This document shows, in pieces, positions 19,361 through 27,497 of a stretch of DNA of 64,000 nt. The DNA is from Halarcobacter anaerophilus (GTDB taxonomy: Bacteria > Campylobacterota > Campylobacteria > Campylobacterales > Arcobacteraceae). The DNA lies in contig NZ_CP041070.1 in assembly GCF_006459125.1 (NCBI RefSeq), positions 620,001 to 684,000 of the forward strand, given 5' to 3'. Positions within the stretch are counted from its first letter, which is position 1, and each line of letters opens with the position of its first letter. A program made the position numbers and the translations under genes. The notes below the pieces were generated by a model. That model was not told where the DNA came from. It was given only the letters and a program-made list of their open reading frames with translations, and made no database searches.

Positions 19361-20005
19361 ATGAAAATTTTTTTATTAGAAGATGATTATAGTTTAAATA
19401 CCGCAATTAAAGAATCTTTGGAATTAGAAAATCACAATGTAGAGAGTTTTTATGACGGCTTACAGGCTTTAGATAGTCTCTCTTCTTTATATGATTTATA
19501 TATTCTAGATATAAATACACCTACACTAGAAGGGATATCCTTAATTGAATCCATAAAAAGAATAAGTAAAAAAATAAAAGTAATAATGATAAGTGCAATA
19601 ATAGATATCGATAAAATCAGAGAATCATATAACAAAGGGTGTGATGATTATCTAAAAAAACCTTTTGATATAGAAGAGTTGCTTCTAAAAATTAAAAAAT
19701 ATGATTTAGAAAGAAGTGAAACTAATATTGAATTATCAAAAAATATTCATTATTCTTTAATAGATAAAAAGTTTTATATAAATAATAAAAATGTGCATCT
19801 AACAAAAAACGAACAAGCCTTTTTACATCTTTTAATTCTAAATAAAAACAGTATAGTAACAAATTCTCAAATAGAAGATTATGTTTATGAAGGAGAATCC
19901 AAAACTTCCGTAGCAATAAGAAGTATGGTAAAAAGATTAAGAAAAAAACTATCAAACAATATAATAGAAACCGTAAATCAAGAAGGTTTTATAATACATT
20001 TATAG
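19361..20005 (+). CDS. OmpR-family response regulator
   Basis: The 214-residue protein has a receiver domain (E7/D8/D9, phospho-acceptor D50 in YILDINTP, and the YLKKPFD lysine) and a C-terminal winged-helix domain (HLTKNEQAFLHLL, then TSVAIRSMVKRLRKKLS and a final hairpin). It should bind DNA when phosphorylated by the kinase encoded immediately upstream. The flagellin gene follows 81 bases later in the same direction, and could be a target, but no repeated binding site was recognised in the gap. Confidence 0.93.
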   Translation: MKIFLLEDDYSLNTAIKESLELENHNVESFYDGLQALDSLSSLYDLYILDINTPTLEGISLIESIKRISKKIKVIMISAIIDIDKIRESYNKGCDDYLKKPFDIEELLLKIKKYDLERSETNIELSKNIHYSLIDKKFYINNKNVHLTKNEQAFLHLLILNKNSIVTNSQIEDYVYEGESKTSVAIRSMVKRLRKKLSNNIIETVNQEGFIIHL

Positions 20006-20086
20006 AAATTTCTTTAGACAACTCTGACACATATTAGCCACAAATTCATCATATAATCAATTTAATAATTCTTAAATAGGTTATAA

Positions 20087-21523
20087 ATGTTACTAAATAA
20101 TTCTTTTTTAACTCTTAATAATAGTACATTAAACCAAAAAAAATTATCCCAATCTTTAAATAAATTATCTACTTCCCTTGAAATAAATAAAGCCAGTGAT
20201 GATGCTTCAGGACTTGCGATTGCAGATAAACTAAGAACCCAAGCAAGTGGTATTAAACAAGGAATTGAAAATGCAAACAGTGCAATAGCAATGATGAATA
20301 TTGCTGATAAAAGTATGGATGAACTTAGTAATATTTTAGATAATATAAAAGCAAAAGCAATACAAATGAATACTGATACCACCTCTGAAGAAGGCAGAAT
20401 TATAATTAAAACAGAAATCTTAAAATTAATTGAGGCTTATGATAATATTGTTTGCAGTACAAATTATAATACAACACCTTTATTGAATGGTTGTGCGAGT
20501 CCATTTGATTTTCAAGTAGGAGAGGACTCATTTAATATTGTAAGTGTAGATATAAATTCTGTTGCTTCAAAAAATATGGGTTTAGAAGACCCGAATAAAT
20601 TAAATAATTTCATTACAGGATTTGATTCTAATCCCACTGTTATCCCTCCTGAGACAATTGGTTCTTCTGAAGATGGGATTATTTTATCAAATGATCTTGA
20701 TGACAGAGTATCATATAGTTCAAATCCAGCAGGAAATTATATGATTACAATTCCCTCTGGAACTAAGAATTTGACTATTCATTTGGATGACCATGGCGCA
20801 AATGATACAATTCAAGTTTTTACAAAAGATGGAGTTCATGCAGCTGGTACAGTAAGTACAGATTCTAGTTGGAGTTCTGGATATAGCCCTGAAGATATAA
20901 TATCTTTAAATTCAGATAAATTTAATTCAGGTGCTTCATATGTAAATGATTTAACTAGATATACTTTAAATTCTCCAAAAGATGCTTTGGGAGATACTAC
21001 AGTAGAATATGTTGATAAAGAAGGTGAAACTCAAACAAAAGTATTAAATGTAAATGATGAAATGATAGTTATATCCGAAGTTACAGAAGATTTGATCATT
21101 TTTATAAATGGTAACGGTTCTTATGATGTCGGTGCTGAATGGAAGGGTACATCAGAAGGAACGAATACTTCAGAAGAAGATGAAACTTGCAGCTGTGAAA
21201 ATTTAAATTTAGTTAGAAATGATACTAATCCAGATTTAAAGATTCAATCCCAAATATTGATGGACGTTATAAACTCATCTCTAACTCAATTAAACTCACA
21301 AAGGGCAAATGTCGGTTCAGGAACAAACCAATTAGAATCTTCAGTAAGAAATTCTTTAACAAACTATACAAATATAAAAAATGCCGAAAGTATAATAAGA
21401 GATGTCGATTATGCAAAAGAGAGTGCGAATTTCAATAAGTTAAATATAATAAATCAAGCAGGTTCTTTTGTTCAAGCCCAACAAAATGAAACTATGAAAA
21501 GAGTATTAGATTTACTAAAGTAA
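20087..21523 (+). CDS. Flagellin with inserted surface domain and cysteines
   Basis: The 478-residue protein has conserved flagellin ends: residues 1-110 (LSQSLNKLSTSLEINKASDD, GLAIADKLRTQA) and 390-478 (LNSQRANVGSG...VQAQQNETMKRVLDLL). The centre, about 150-380, is a beta-rich acidic domain (NYMITIPSGTKNLTIHLDDHG) exposed on the filament surface. Four cysteines (123, 136, 368, 370) are unusual for a flagellin; 368-370 form CSC in an acidic linker. The N-terminus (MLLNNSFLTLNNST) also differs from the usual MGFRINTN. It could be a minor or specialised flagellin. No sigma-28 or sigma-54 promoter was clear. Confidence 0.9.
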   Translation: MLLNNSFLTLNNSTLNQKKLSQSLNKLSTSLEINKASDDASGLAIADKLRTQASGIKQGIENANSAIAMMNIADKSMDELSNILDNIKAKAIQMNTDTTSEEGRIIIKTEILKLIEAYDNIVCSTNYNTTPLLNGCASPFDFQVGEDSFNIVSVDINSVASKNMGLEDPNKLNNFITGFDSNPTVIPPETIGSSEDGIILSNDLDDRVSYSSNPAGNYMITIPSGTKNLTIHLDDHGANDTIQVFTKDGVHAAGTVSTDSSWSSGYSPEDIISLNSDKFNSGASYVNDLTRYTLNSPKDALGDTTVEYVDKEGETQTKVLNVNDEMIVISEVTEDLIIFINGNGSYDVGAEWKGTSEGTNTSEEDETCSCENLNLVRNDTNPDLKIQSQILMDVINSSLTQLNSQRANVGSGTNQLESSVRNSLTNYTNIKNAESIIRDVDYAKESANFNKLNIINQAGSFVQAQQNETMKRVLDLLK

Positions 21524-21602
21524 AAACAAAAGAGCTTAAAGAATAAAAAAAGAAAGGTTGGTTACATATGAAAAAATATTTTTATAGAGTTACTTCAAAC
21601 TC

Positions 21603-21631
21603 TTGACAAACAATCCATAAATTTATATAAT
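21603..21631 (+). promoter_or_regulatory. Sigma-70 promoter of the leu leader
   Basis: TTGACA (21603-21608) and TATAAT (21626-21631) are both perfect and 17 bases apart. The inverted repeat AGAGTT-N6-AACTCT (21586-21603) touches the -35 box and could be an operator. Transcription would begin near 21638, about 23 bases before the leader peptide start. Confidence 0.85.
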
Positions 21632-21660
21632 GACAAACTTTAAAATTTTAGGAGAGTAAA

Positions 21661-21738
21661 ATGAAAATATTTGATTTTTTCAACAACAATTTCATAAAAA
21701 GTGTTAACTCTCTTCTGCTTCTTTCAAAATCACTCTAA
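21661..21738 (+). CDS. Leucine leader peptide for leuA
   Basis: The frame encodes 25 residues, MKIFDFFNNNFIKSVNS followed by LLLLSKSL, so four consecutive leucine codons (CTT CTG CTT CTT) occur near the end and a fifth (CTC) is the last codon. AGGAG lies 6 bases before the ATG, and a perfect sigma-70 promoter lies upstream. The next gene is leuA, the first enzyme of leucine synthesis. Together these are the hallmarks of an amino-acid leader peptide in which ribosome stalling at leucine codons senses leucyl-tRNA. A classical terminator hairpin is not obvious in the 103 bases before leuA, so the mechanism may be translational or use weak AT-rich structure. Confidence 0.8.
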   Translation: MKIFDFFNNNFIKSVNSLLLLSKSL

Positions 21739-21809
21739 TATTTAACTTTAAAATAACAAAAATCAAAATTTACGAACATAGGTTTACTTTTTTTACAATA
21801 AAAAAAAGG

Positions 21810-21815
21810 TATAAT
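21810..21815 (+). promoter_or_regulatory. Possible internal -10 box before leuA
   Basis: TATAAT lies 27 bases before the leuA start. The -35 region is only T-rich (17 bases upstream is CTTTTT), so activity is uncertain. If used, it would bypass the leader peptide. Confidence 0.3.
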
Positions 21816-21841
21816 GCGTCACTTTTACAAGGGTAATAATT

Positions 21842-23395
21842 ATGGATAAGAATAAAATTTACGTATTTGATACTACATTAAGAGATGGAGAACAATCTCC
21901 TGGTTGTTCTATGAATACAGAAGAGAAAATAAGAGTTGCATTACAATTAGAAAAATTGGGTGTGGATATTATAGAAGCAGGATTTGCAGCAGCAAGTCCC
22001 GGAGATTTTGATGCTGTAAGCAGAATAGCGGAAGTTGTTAAAAACTCTTCAATCTGTTCTTTAAGCAGAGCTATTGAAAATGATATCAAACAAGCAGGAC
22101 TTGCGGTTCAAAATGCACCGAAACACAGAATCCACACTTTTATTGCTACTTCACCGATACATATGAAATATAAATTAAAAATGAGTGAAGATGAGGTTAT
22201 CAAAAGAGCCGTAAGAGCAGTAGAGTATGCAAAAACTTTTGTTGATGATGTTGAGTTCTCATTGGAAGATGCGGGAAGATCTGAAATCCCTTTTATGAAA
22301 GAGGTTATGGATGCTGTTATAAGTGCGGGAGCTACAACTATCAACTTACCTGATACAGTTGGATATAGATTACCCAGCGAATTAGGTGCTATGGTAAAAG
22401 AGTTAAGTGATTTCGCAGGTGACAGAGCTATAATTTCAGTACACAATCACAATGATTTGGGTTTGGCTACTGCAAATACTTTAGCTTCGGTTGTAAACGG
22501 AGCGAGACAAATTGAAGTAACAATCAACGGTTTAGGTGAAAGAGCAGGAAACTCAGCTTTAGAAGAAGCTGTAATGGCAATAAAAACTAGAGGTGATGCT
22601 TTCGGCGGATTGTATACTGATATTAATACTCCTGAAATCTATCCTACTTCAAGATTAGTTGCAACAATAACAGGTGTTGAACCGCAACAAAACAAAGCAA
22701 TAGTCGGTAAAAATGCATTTTCACATGAAAGTGGAATCCACCAAGACGGTGTTTTAAAACATCAAGAGACATATGAAATTATGAAACCTGAAGATGTGGG
22801 AGTATTCAAAGATTCTACATTGATTTTAGGAAAACACTCGGGAAGAGCTGCCTTTAGAGACAAAATCAAACAGTTAGGATTTGATAAAGTAAGTGATGAA
22901 GAGTTAAACGCAACCTTTGAAAAATTTAAAGTTTTAGCCGATAAGAAAAAAGATATAACAGATGATGATGTTAGAATGTTAATTACGGATGAAGCATTAA
23001 ATTCAGATAAAACTTACGATTTATTGGGCTTACAAATCTCTGATTGTTCAAACGGTATGCCAATGGCAGCAGTTACAATCAAATATAAAGATGAGATTAT
23101 ACAAGATGCAAATATCGGTGACGGTACTATGGATGCAATCTTTAAAACAATCGACAGACTTACAGGTTATGACGGTCAATTAAAAGATTATAAAGTTTTA
23201 TCCGTAACTGAAGGAAAAGATGCTTTGGCAAAAGTTACAGCTAGAGTCTCTTTTGATGAAGCTTCACCTGAGTTTGTAGGTCACGGCTTAAGTATTGATA
23301 CTATGATGGCAACTGCAAAGGCTTATTTAGGAGCCGTTAACTCTTATCTTTCTCAAAAAGAGAGATTGTCTAAAAAAACAGAACACCAAGTATAA
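21842..23395 (+). CDS. leuA: 2-isopropylmalate synthase
   Basis: LeuA condenses acetyl-CoA with 2-oxoisovalerate, the committed step of leucine synthesis. The 517-residue protein shows [16 protein letters not shown] with the metal-binding Asp, [16 protein letters not shown] with the metal-binding histidines, and NGLGERAGN. The C-terminal 130 residues form the regulatory dimerisation domain that normally binds leucine, so feedback inhibition is expected. AAGGG precedes the ATG by 8 bases. A leucine-rich leader peptide upstream adds a second level of control. No other leu gene follows. Confidence 0.98.
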   Translation: MDKNKIYVFDTTLRDGEQSPGCSMNTEEKIRVALQLEKLGVDIIEAGFAAASPGDFDAVSRIAEVVKNSSICSLSRAIENDIKQAGLAVQNAPKHRIHTFIATSPIHMKYKLKMSEDEVIKRAVRAVEYAKTFVDDVEFSLEDAGRSEIPFMKEVMDAVISAGATTINLPDTVGYRLPSELGAMVKELSDFAGDRAIISVHNHNDLGLATANTLASVVNGARQIEVTINGLGERAGNSALEEAVMAIKTRGDAFGGLYTDINTPEIYPTSRLVATITGVEPQQNKAIVGKNAFSHESGIHQDGVLKHQETYEIMKPEDVGVFKDSTLILGKHSGRAAFRDKIKQLGFDKVSDEELNATFEKFKVLADKKKDITDDDVRMLITDEALNSDKTYDLLGLQISDCSNGMPMAAVTIKYKDEIIQDANIGDGTMDAIFKTIDRLTGYDGQLKDYKVLSVTEGKDALAKVTARVSFDEASPEFVGHGLSIDTMMATAKAYLGAVNSYLSQKERLSKKTEHQV

Positions 23396-23420
23396 AGTAG
23401 TTTTCTACTTTATACTTTCT
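23390..23420 (+). terminator. Terminator of leuA
   Basis: The arms GTATAAAGTAG and CTACTTTATAC are perfect, with a TTTT loop, and TTTCTCT follows. The leuA stop codon lies in the first arm. Confidence 0.8.
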
Positions 23421-23529
23421 CTCATAATAAATAAGCAAATAAAAAAATAACTTCCATATTGAGATTTAAAATCAATTATAAGCTTAATTAGATAAAATAT
23501 CTATATTAAAATAACTTTCAAGGAAATTT

Positions 23530-25143
23530 ATGCTGACTATTATTGTCACCACTTTGTTTTTTGCACTTATGACAAATATTTTTTTAAAAAGGTTCAATCT
23601 TCCTACTATTATAGGTTATATTTTTACGGGAACGATTATTGCTTACGGATTTGAATTACATGATGCGGTAAATAATCATACTTTAAAAGAGATTGCAGAA
23701 TTCGGCGTTGTTTTTCTTATGTTTACAATAGGCTTGGAGTTCTCTTTAGAGCATCTAAAAAAGATGAAAAACGAGGTTTTCGTAGCAGGAACACTTCAAA
23801 TAGCAGTCACTTCAATAATCGTATTTTGTATTAGTTATTATATTTTTGATATTCCAAAAGATATTTCATTTATTTTATCTCTTGTTATCTCTTTATCCTC
23901 AACGGCAATTGTTCTAAAAACTTTTAATGAAACAGGTGAAATAAATAAAAGATACGGACAAAGAAGTCTGGGAATATTGATTATGCAGGATATTGCTGTT
24001 ATTCCTATTCTTTTGACTATAGGATTTATGACAACGTCTTCTGAAAGTATTCATGAAGTTTTACTTGAAATGTTTATTCATGCGATTATTTTATTAGTCT
24101 TACTTTTTACTATAGGAAAATATCTGCTTGAACCTTTTTTTAAAGCAATTTCAAAAACAAATTCCGATGAACTTTTTGTAGGAACTATTCTGTTTTTAGC
24201 AATAGGCGCTTCTCATTTAGCTCATTTACTCGGGTTTTCATACTCTTTAGGTGCTTTTATTGCGGGTATGTTGATTGCAGAAACCAGATATAAACATCAA
24301 GCAGAAGCTGATTTGGTTCCTTTTAGAGATTTGCTTTTAGGAATCTTCTTTATAACAGTTGGTATGCAGCTTAGTTTTGAAATTATTTTTTCATATATTC
24401 ATATAATATTGGCTCTGCTTGCAGCAGTTATGGTTTTAAAATTTATAATTATCTTTTTGATTATTAGAATAAATGAAAACAAAAGAGTCAGTCTTAAAAC
24501 TGCACTTAGTTTGATTCAAATAGGTGAATTTTCTTTAGCTTTGCTTGAGCTGGCAAAAACAGGAGGACTTGTACCTGCCCCTTATGGACAAATTATGATT
24601 GTAACGATAGTTTTAAGTATGATTGCAACTCCTATAATACTTAAAAATTTGACTTCCATTGTGGATTTTCTTACAAAAAATGAAGAGACCGTAGTAGAAC
24701 AAGAAGATATCGAGTCAAGCAGTTTAAAAGATCACACTATTATTTTGGGCTTAGGTGAATTTGGAAGAAATATTGCAGATGAATTGGCAAACAGTTCAGA
24801 ACCTTATATAGCTATTGAAAACAACGTAGAGAGCTTTTACCGCTCTTTAAAAAGCGGTTATAACGTAGTTTTTGGAAATGCCACAAATAAAGATTTACTA
24901 AGAAGTGCTAATTTAAAAGAGGCAAAATATGTAATCGTAGCTATTGACAATGCAAAAAAATTATATCAAGTATGTGACAGTATTCAACAGACAGTCTCAA
25001 CAGATAAAATAATCGTAAAAGTGCATACAAAAAAAGAGAGTGATATTATAAGTGATTTTAATATCTCAAATATTTTTGTAGAAAATATGATTACCAGTAA
25101 AAAAATTACAAATCTAATCATAAAAAAAGAGGGTGAAGAATAA
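23530..25143 (+). CDS. CPA2-type monovalent cation/proton antiporter with RCK domain
   Basis: The 537-residue protein has about 12 membrane segments in the first 390 residues with CPA2 features (LPTIIGYIFTGTIIAYG, EFGVVFLMFTIGLEFSLEHLKKM, LSLSSTAIVLKTFNE, GAFIAGMLIAE). The C-terminal part from about 405 is a TrkA-N/RCK domain with a Rossmann motif (IILGLGEFGRNIADELA). KefB/KefC relatives export K+ or Na+ in exchange for protons. Its place before a K+ channel and a soluble RCK protein supports a role in potassium balance. Ion specificity cannot be read from sequence. Confidence 0.9.
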   Translation: MLTIIVTTLFFALMTNIFLKRFNLPTIIGYIFTGTIIAYGFELHDAVNNHTLKEIAEFGVVFLMFTIGLEFSLEHLKKMKNEVFVAGTLQIAVTSIIVFCISYYIFDIPKDISFILSLVISLSSTAIVLKTFNETGEINKRYGQRSLGILIMQDIAVIPILLTIGFMTTSSESIHEVLLEMFIHAIILLVLLFTIGKYLLEPFFKAISKTNSDELFVGTILFLAIGASHLAHLLGFSYSLGAFIAGMLIAETRYKHQAEADLVPFRDLLLGIFFITVGMQLSFEIIFSYIHIILALLAAVMVLKFIIIFLIIRINENKRVSLKTALSLIQIGEFSLALLELAKTGGLVPAPYGQIMIVTIVLSMIATPIILKNLTSIVDFLTKNEETVVEQEDIESSSLKDHTIILGLGEFGRNIADELANSSEPYIAIENNVESFYRSLKSGYNVVFGNATNKDLLRSANLKEAKYVIVAIDNAKKLYQVCDSIQQTVSTDKIIVKVHTKKESDIISDFNISNIFVENMITSKKITNLIIKKEGEE

Positions 25144-25146
25144 AGA

Positions 25147-25222
25147 TTTTTCCTATTTATAAGTAGTTTAAACTATATTTATTGATATAATAAATATATT
25201 AGCTCAATAAAAATAGGAAAAA
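25147..25222. repeat. Inverted repeat whose second arm covers the K+ channel ribosome binding site
   Basis: TTTTTCCTATTT (25147-25158) and AAATAGGAAAAA (25211-25222) are perfect 12-base complements. The first arm starts 4 bases after the antiporter stop. The second contains the AGGA ribosome binding site and the first base of the channel start codon. A -10-like TATAAT (25186-25191) lies between them. Only transcripts reading through from the antiporter gene would contain both arms. Confidence 0.65.
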
Positions 25223-26778
25223 TGGAAAATATAATAGTCAATGCTTTTTATAAATTAGATGCATCCGCAAAATATAGCTCTTTTAAAAAGTTTACGAAAA
25301 ATATATTAGAAAACAATCAATACAAATATAAAAAATATTTTGATTTTTGTATGATTTTTCTAGTTTTAAGTACTATTGGTATATTAATTTATGAAGTTAA
25401 TCATCCAAAGCTATTTCTTCTTGATACTTATGAATACTTTGCTATTGTTATATTTTTGTTTGAATGGCTGGGAAGAGCTTGGGTATACAGTGATGTCAGG
25501 AAAACGGTTATAAAAGATTATGAAGAGAGTCTTTTTCTTGCAAAAGAGTATAAAGTCTCAAAATCTTTAAAAAAAGCATTTAAAGAAAAACTTGATTTTA
25601 TCTTTTCTCCTATGTCTATAATCGATCTCTTAGCAATCCTTCCTGCATACAGACCTATAAGAGTTTTAAGAATTTTTTTGCTTTTTAGACTTTTTAAAAT
25701 ACTTAGATATACAAACTCTCTAAAAGAGTTTTTAAATATCTTTATCGAAAGAAAATTTGAACTTTATACTTTGGCTATCTTAAGTGGTGTTGTTATCTTT
25801 TTCGGTTCAACTATTATGTTCGTATATGAAGGACCGCAAGGCGTAAATGATAAGGTAAATCATTTTTTCGATGCAGTATATTGGTCTTTAATTACAATTT
25901 CTACAGTTGGTTACGGTGATATAGTTCCCATTACTCCCGAAGGTAAAATGGTAACTTTAGTTCTTATAATAAACGGTTTTTTGGTTATTGCTTTTAGTAC
26001 CTCTATTGTTACTACGGCTTTAGCAGAAAGAATGGAAAAAATAAAAAAGAACAGAGTAGAAAACGAAGTTAAAAAACTTGAAGAGTTTGTAATAATCTGC
26101 ACTTACGATATTTTGGCAAAAAATTTGGCAAAACAGTTTATCAGGCATAAAAGGAGAGTTTTAATAGTAGATGATAACGAAGATAGAATAGCTTCGGCAA
26201 AAGATGACAATCTTTTGGGAATATTATCAGATCCTACAAATATGGATTTCTTAAAAAATGTCGGAGTAGGTGACGGTGCTTCAACAATAATAGCACTTAG
26301 TGAAGATGATGCAACAAATCTCTCAATAGTTCTTGGAGCAAGAGCTTTGGATAGTAATATTCAGATAATAACGTTGGTAAATGATCCAGAAGTGGAAAAT
26401 AAACTAAAATTGGCAGGTGCAGATTTTACAATCAACTCAAATCAGATAAGTGCTTTTGTAGCAGGAGAATATATAGGACAACCGGTTGCATTTGAAGCTG
26501 TTGACGGAATTTTGCTAGAAGAGGATAAATATGCAAAAGTTGATGAAATAGAGATTGTAAGCGGAATGAGAATAATAGATAAAGATATAAATCTTATAAA
26601 TTTTGAAGATTATAATCTGACCTTGATAGGTATAATAAATCGTTCAAACAATAATGAATTTATTTTTAATCCTATAAATTTGAAATATACCTTAAAAGAG
26701 AAAGATATCTTAATCGTGATAGGGTTTAAAGAGTCTTTAAAAGAGTTAAGAAATGATTTCTTGACAAAAGAGTTTTAG
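25222..26778 (+). CDS. Kv-type potassium channel with C-terminal RCK domain
   Basis: The 518-residue protein has six membrane segments, with an S4-like voltage-sensor helix (RPIRVLRIFLLFRLFK, about 144-159) carrying basic residues at three-residue intervals. The pore helix and selectivity filter TVGYGD (228-233) identify a K+ channel. After S6 (to about 268) comes a TrkA-N/RCK domain (about 285-420) and a TrkA-C-like domain to the end. Such channels are gated by voltage and by ligands or ions bound to the RCK ring. It lies 8 bases before a gene for a separate RCK protein, suggesting a mixed gating ring or paired regulators. Confidence 0.92.
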   Translation: MENIIVNAFYKLDASAKYSSFKKFTKNILENNQYKYKKYFDFCMIFLVLSTIGILIYEVNHPKLFLLDTYEYFAIVIFLFEWLGRAWVYSDVRKTVIKDYEESLFLAKEYKVSKSLKKAFKEKLDFIFSPMSIIDLLAILPAYRPIRVLRIFLLFRLFKILRYTNSLKEFLNIFIERKFELYTLAILSGVVIFFGSTIMFVYEGPQGVNDKVNHFFDAVYWSLITISTVGYGDIVPITPEGKMVTLVLIINGFLVIAFSTSIVTTALAERMEKIKKNRVENEVKKLEEFVIICTYDILAKNLAKQFIRHKRRVLIVDDNEDRIASAKDDNLLGILSDPTNMDFLKNVGVGDGASTIIALSEDDATNLSIVLGARALDSNIQIITLVNDPEVENKLKLAGADFTINSNQISAFVAGEYIGQPVAFEAVDGILLEEDKYAKVDEIEIVSGMRIIDKDINLINFEDYNLTLIGIINRSNNNEFIFNPINLKYTLKEKDILIVIGFKESLKELRNDFLTKEF

Positions 26779-26786
26779 GCAGAAAA

Positions 26787-27497
26787 ATGAAAAATAGTGT
26801 AATAATTTACGGATATACGACTTTAGGAGTAAAAATAGCCAATATTTTGGATGAAAAAGGCTATAAAGTGATTATTGTAGATTTTGAACCTTTGGCTTTA
26901 GAAAAAGCTCAAAAAGAGGGTTTTATAACCCATGATTCTACACTTCTAAATGACAATGAACTTGTAGAATTGGGAATCGGAAGTTCGATAGATTCACTAT
27001 TTTGCGTAAGTAACAGCAATAAAAACAATCTTTTCGTAACTTTGTCTGCTAGAAACTTGGATAAAAATTTGAAGATAATTTCCACTTCAAAAACAAAAGC
27101 GGAATCAAAAAAACTGATGATAGCAGGAGCTACAAAAGTTTTGAACCCAAATGAACTTGCAGCTTTCAGAATATACAGATATATGACAAAACCTCTGATG
27201 TTGAAAGTTTTAGATGAAATTTTATTTAGTAAATCGGATTTGAATATATCGGAAATATCGATTACAAAAGATTCTAAGCTGGACGGAAAACTTTTAAAAG
27301 AGATAACAAGTCATAAAAAGTTTAATATTTTGCTTATCGGAATAATGGATAAGGAAAGAGGAAATAATTTTATTTTTAATGCGAAAGGAATAAATCATAA
27401 AATTGACGAAGGAGATATTTTGGTTGTTGTAGGTAAAAGTTCTGATTTACGGAATTTTAGAAATTATATTATAGGTGTTGCTAATGATGCAGTTTAA
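26787..27497 (+). CDS. Soluble TrkA-N/TrkA-C (RCK) potassium regulator
   Basis: The 236-residue protein has no membrane segment. Residues 1-135 are a Rossmann-type TrkA-N domain (VIIYGYTTLGVKIANILDEKG with an altered glycine motif), and 150-230 resemble TrkA-C (ISITKDSKLDGKLLKEIT, then GDILVVVGKSSDLRNF). It looks like the RCK half of the upstream channel (both end with Asp-Ile-Leu-hydrophobic-Val-hydrophobic-Gly), so it may have arisen by duplication. It could associate with the channel or with the DUF1538 protein whose gene overlaps its end by 14 bases. Confidence 0.87.
   Translation: MKNSVIIYGYTTLGVKIANILDEKGYKVIIVDFEPLALEKAQKEGFITHDSTLLNDNELVELGIGSSIDSLFCVSNSNKNNLFVTLSARNLDKNLKIISTSKTKAESKKLMIAGATKVLNPNELAAFRIYRYMTKPLMLKVLDEILFSKSDLNISEISITKDSKLDGKLLKEITSHKKFNILLIGIMDKERGNNFIFNAKGINHKIDEGDILVVVGKSSDLRNFRNYIIGVANDAV

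Noticed and set aside
21568-21606. A 12-codon frame just upstream of the leu leader promoter
   Set aside because: It overlaps the -35 box of a perfect promoter, has only a weak ribosome binding site and no meaningful codon pattern. The inverted repeat it covers is better explained as part of the promoter region.
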